Shown: in pieces, positions 5,658 to 5,975 of the stretch
Layout: each line of letters starts with the position of its first letter
How positions within the stretch are numbered: position 1 is the first letter of the stretch
Source of the DNA: Blautia sp.
GTDB lineage: Bacteria; Bacillota; Clostridia; Lachnospirales; Lachnospiraceae
DNA length: 5,975 bases
Assembly: GCA_017420455.1 (NCBI GenBank)
Contig: JAFOJB010000383.1
Location: 1 to 5,975, forward strand
Direction: 5' to 3'
Notes under the pieces: generated by a model
What the model was told of the DNA's origin: nothing
Databases searched by the model: none
What the model saw: only the letters and a program-made list of their open reading frames with translations
Program-made: the position numbers and the translations under genes

Positions 5658-5975
5658 ATGAAAAAAAGGTTTTCCAGATGGATGAAAGCGATTGCGTTTT
5701 CTGTGACACTGGCACTTGCATTACCGGCTGCCGTCATGCTGACCTCTGTTGAGGTGTCTGCACTGGCCGAGAGCTATACCGTCCAGGTAAGCAAAGGCTA
5801 TCTGGCTCTTCGCAGCGCAAAGGCATACGATTCCGCCAATGAACTTGGTGCACTGGTATCCGGCGATACCGTAGTTGTAACGGATAAGAGCGACAGTACC
5901 TACTGGTACTGCTATTCCACAAAGCATGGAAAATATGGGTATGTCAATAAAAACTATCTTGTACCGACACCTTCC
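5658..5975 (+). CDS. Secreted SH3-domain protein (N-terminal part; continues past right edge)
   Basis: 106 codons are visible with no stop. Residues 1-37 look like a Sec signal peptide: a basic start (MKKRFSRWMK), a hydrophobic core at about 11-30, and Ala-x-Ala type ends at VSA (33-35) or ALA (35-37). Residues 39-102 match a bacterial SH3 (SH3b) domain: YTVQVSKGYLALRS, a spacer with ELGALVSGDTVVV, the YWYCY strand, and GKYGYVNKNYLV. Such domains usually bind cell-wall peptides and accompany a hydrolase, amidase or other surface module, so the function depends on the unseen C-terminal part. PTPS at the window edge may begin a linker. The start has GGGAGGA 7 nt upstream and an extended -10 promoter about 40 bp upstream. 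It is divergent from the corrin operon, and I see no functional link. It could also be a small stand-alone SH3 protein. Confidence 0.85.
   Translation, partial: MKKRFSRWMKAIAFSVTLALALPAAVMLTSVEVSALAESYTVQVSKGYLALRSAKAYDSANELGALVSGDTVVVTDKSDSTYWYCYSTKHGKYGYVNKNYLVPTPS

Noticed and set aside
5721..5927. Minus-strand open frames of 62-68 codons opposite the SH3 gene
   Set aside because: They are antisense to a gene with a clear signal peptide and SH3 domain and show no family resemblance.
1..5975. CRISPR arrays, tRNA or rRNA genes, transposase genes
   Set aside because: No spaced direct repeats, cloverleaf-like segments or transposase motifs were seen; coding density is nearly complete up to 5409.

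Overview
The window looks like a Gram-positive anaerobe, most likely a Clostridia/Lachnospiraceae-type Firmicute. The basis is moderately GC-rich DNA, strong AGGAGG-type ribosome binding sites, the anaerobic (early cobalt insertion) corrin route marked by CbiK, and the clostridial habit of placing HemA-route tetrapyrrole genes with cbi genes. This is inferred from gene content; no taxonomic marker is present.

Positions 1-5409 hold one tightly packed minus-strand operon read right to left: cbiL (precorrin-2/cobalt-factor II C20-methyltransferase), cbiK (sirohydrochlorin cobaltochelatase), hemA (glutamyl-tRNA reductase), a short precorrin-2 dehydrogenase (sirC-like), and a very long gene fusing HemC, CobA and HemD in one reading frame. 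The last gene runs off the left edge inside its HemD domain. Spacers are 83 and 35 bp, followed by overlaps of 8 and 4 bp. Together the products take glutamyl-tRNA toward cobalt-factor III, making uroporphyrinogen III, precorrin-2, sirohydrochlorin and Co-sirohydrochlorin on the way. HemL and HemB, needed between HemA and HemC, are not in the window and may lie beyond the left edge.

Positions 5410-5657 are a divergent intergenic region. It holds a convincing leftward promoter for the operon (TTGACA, 17 bp, TAGACT), a candidate leader terminator/attenuator, a 12-bp palindrome close to the cbiL ribosome binding site, and a perfect 20-bp inverted repeat with a 6-nt centre whose left arm contains the -35 box. 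An extended -10 promoter points rightward. I see no cobalamin riboswitch box.

From 5658 to the right edge is the start of a rightward gene for a secreted protein with a signal peptide and a bacterial SH3 domain, apparently unrelated to tetrapyrroles.

The most notable items are the HemC-CobA-HemD trifunctional fusion, the long perfect dyad on the operon promoter, and a truncated precorrin-2 dehydrogenase with serine in place of the usual active-site aspartate.
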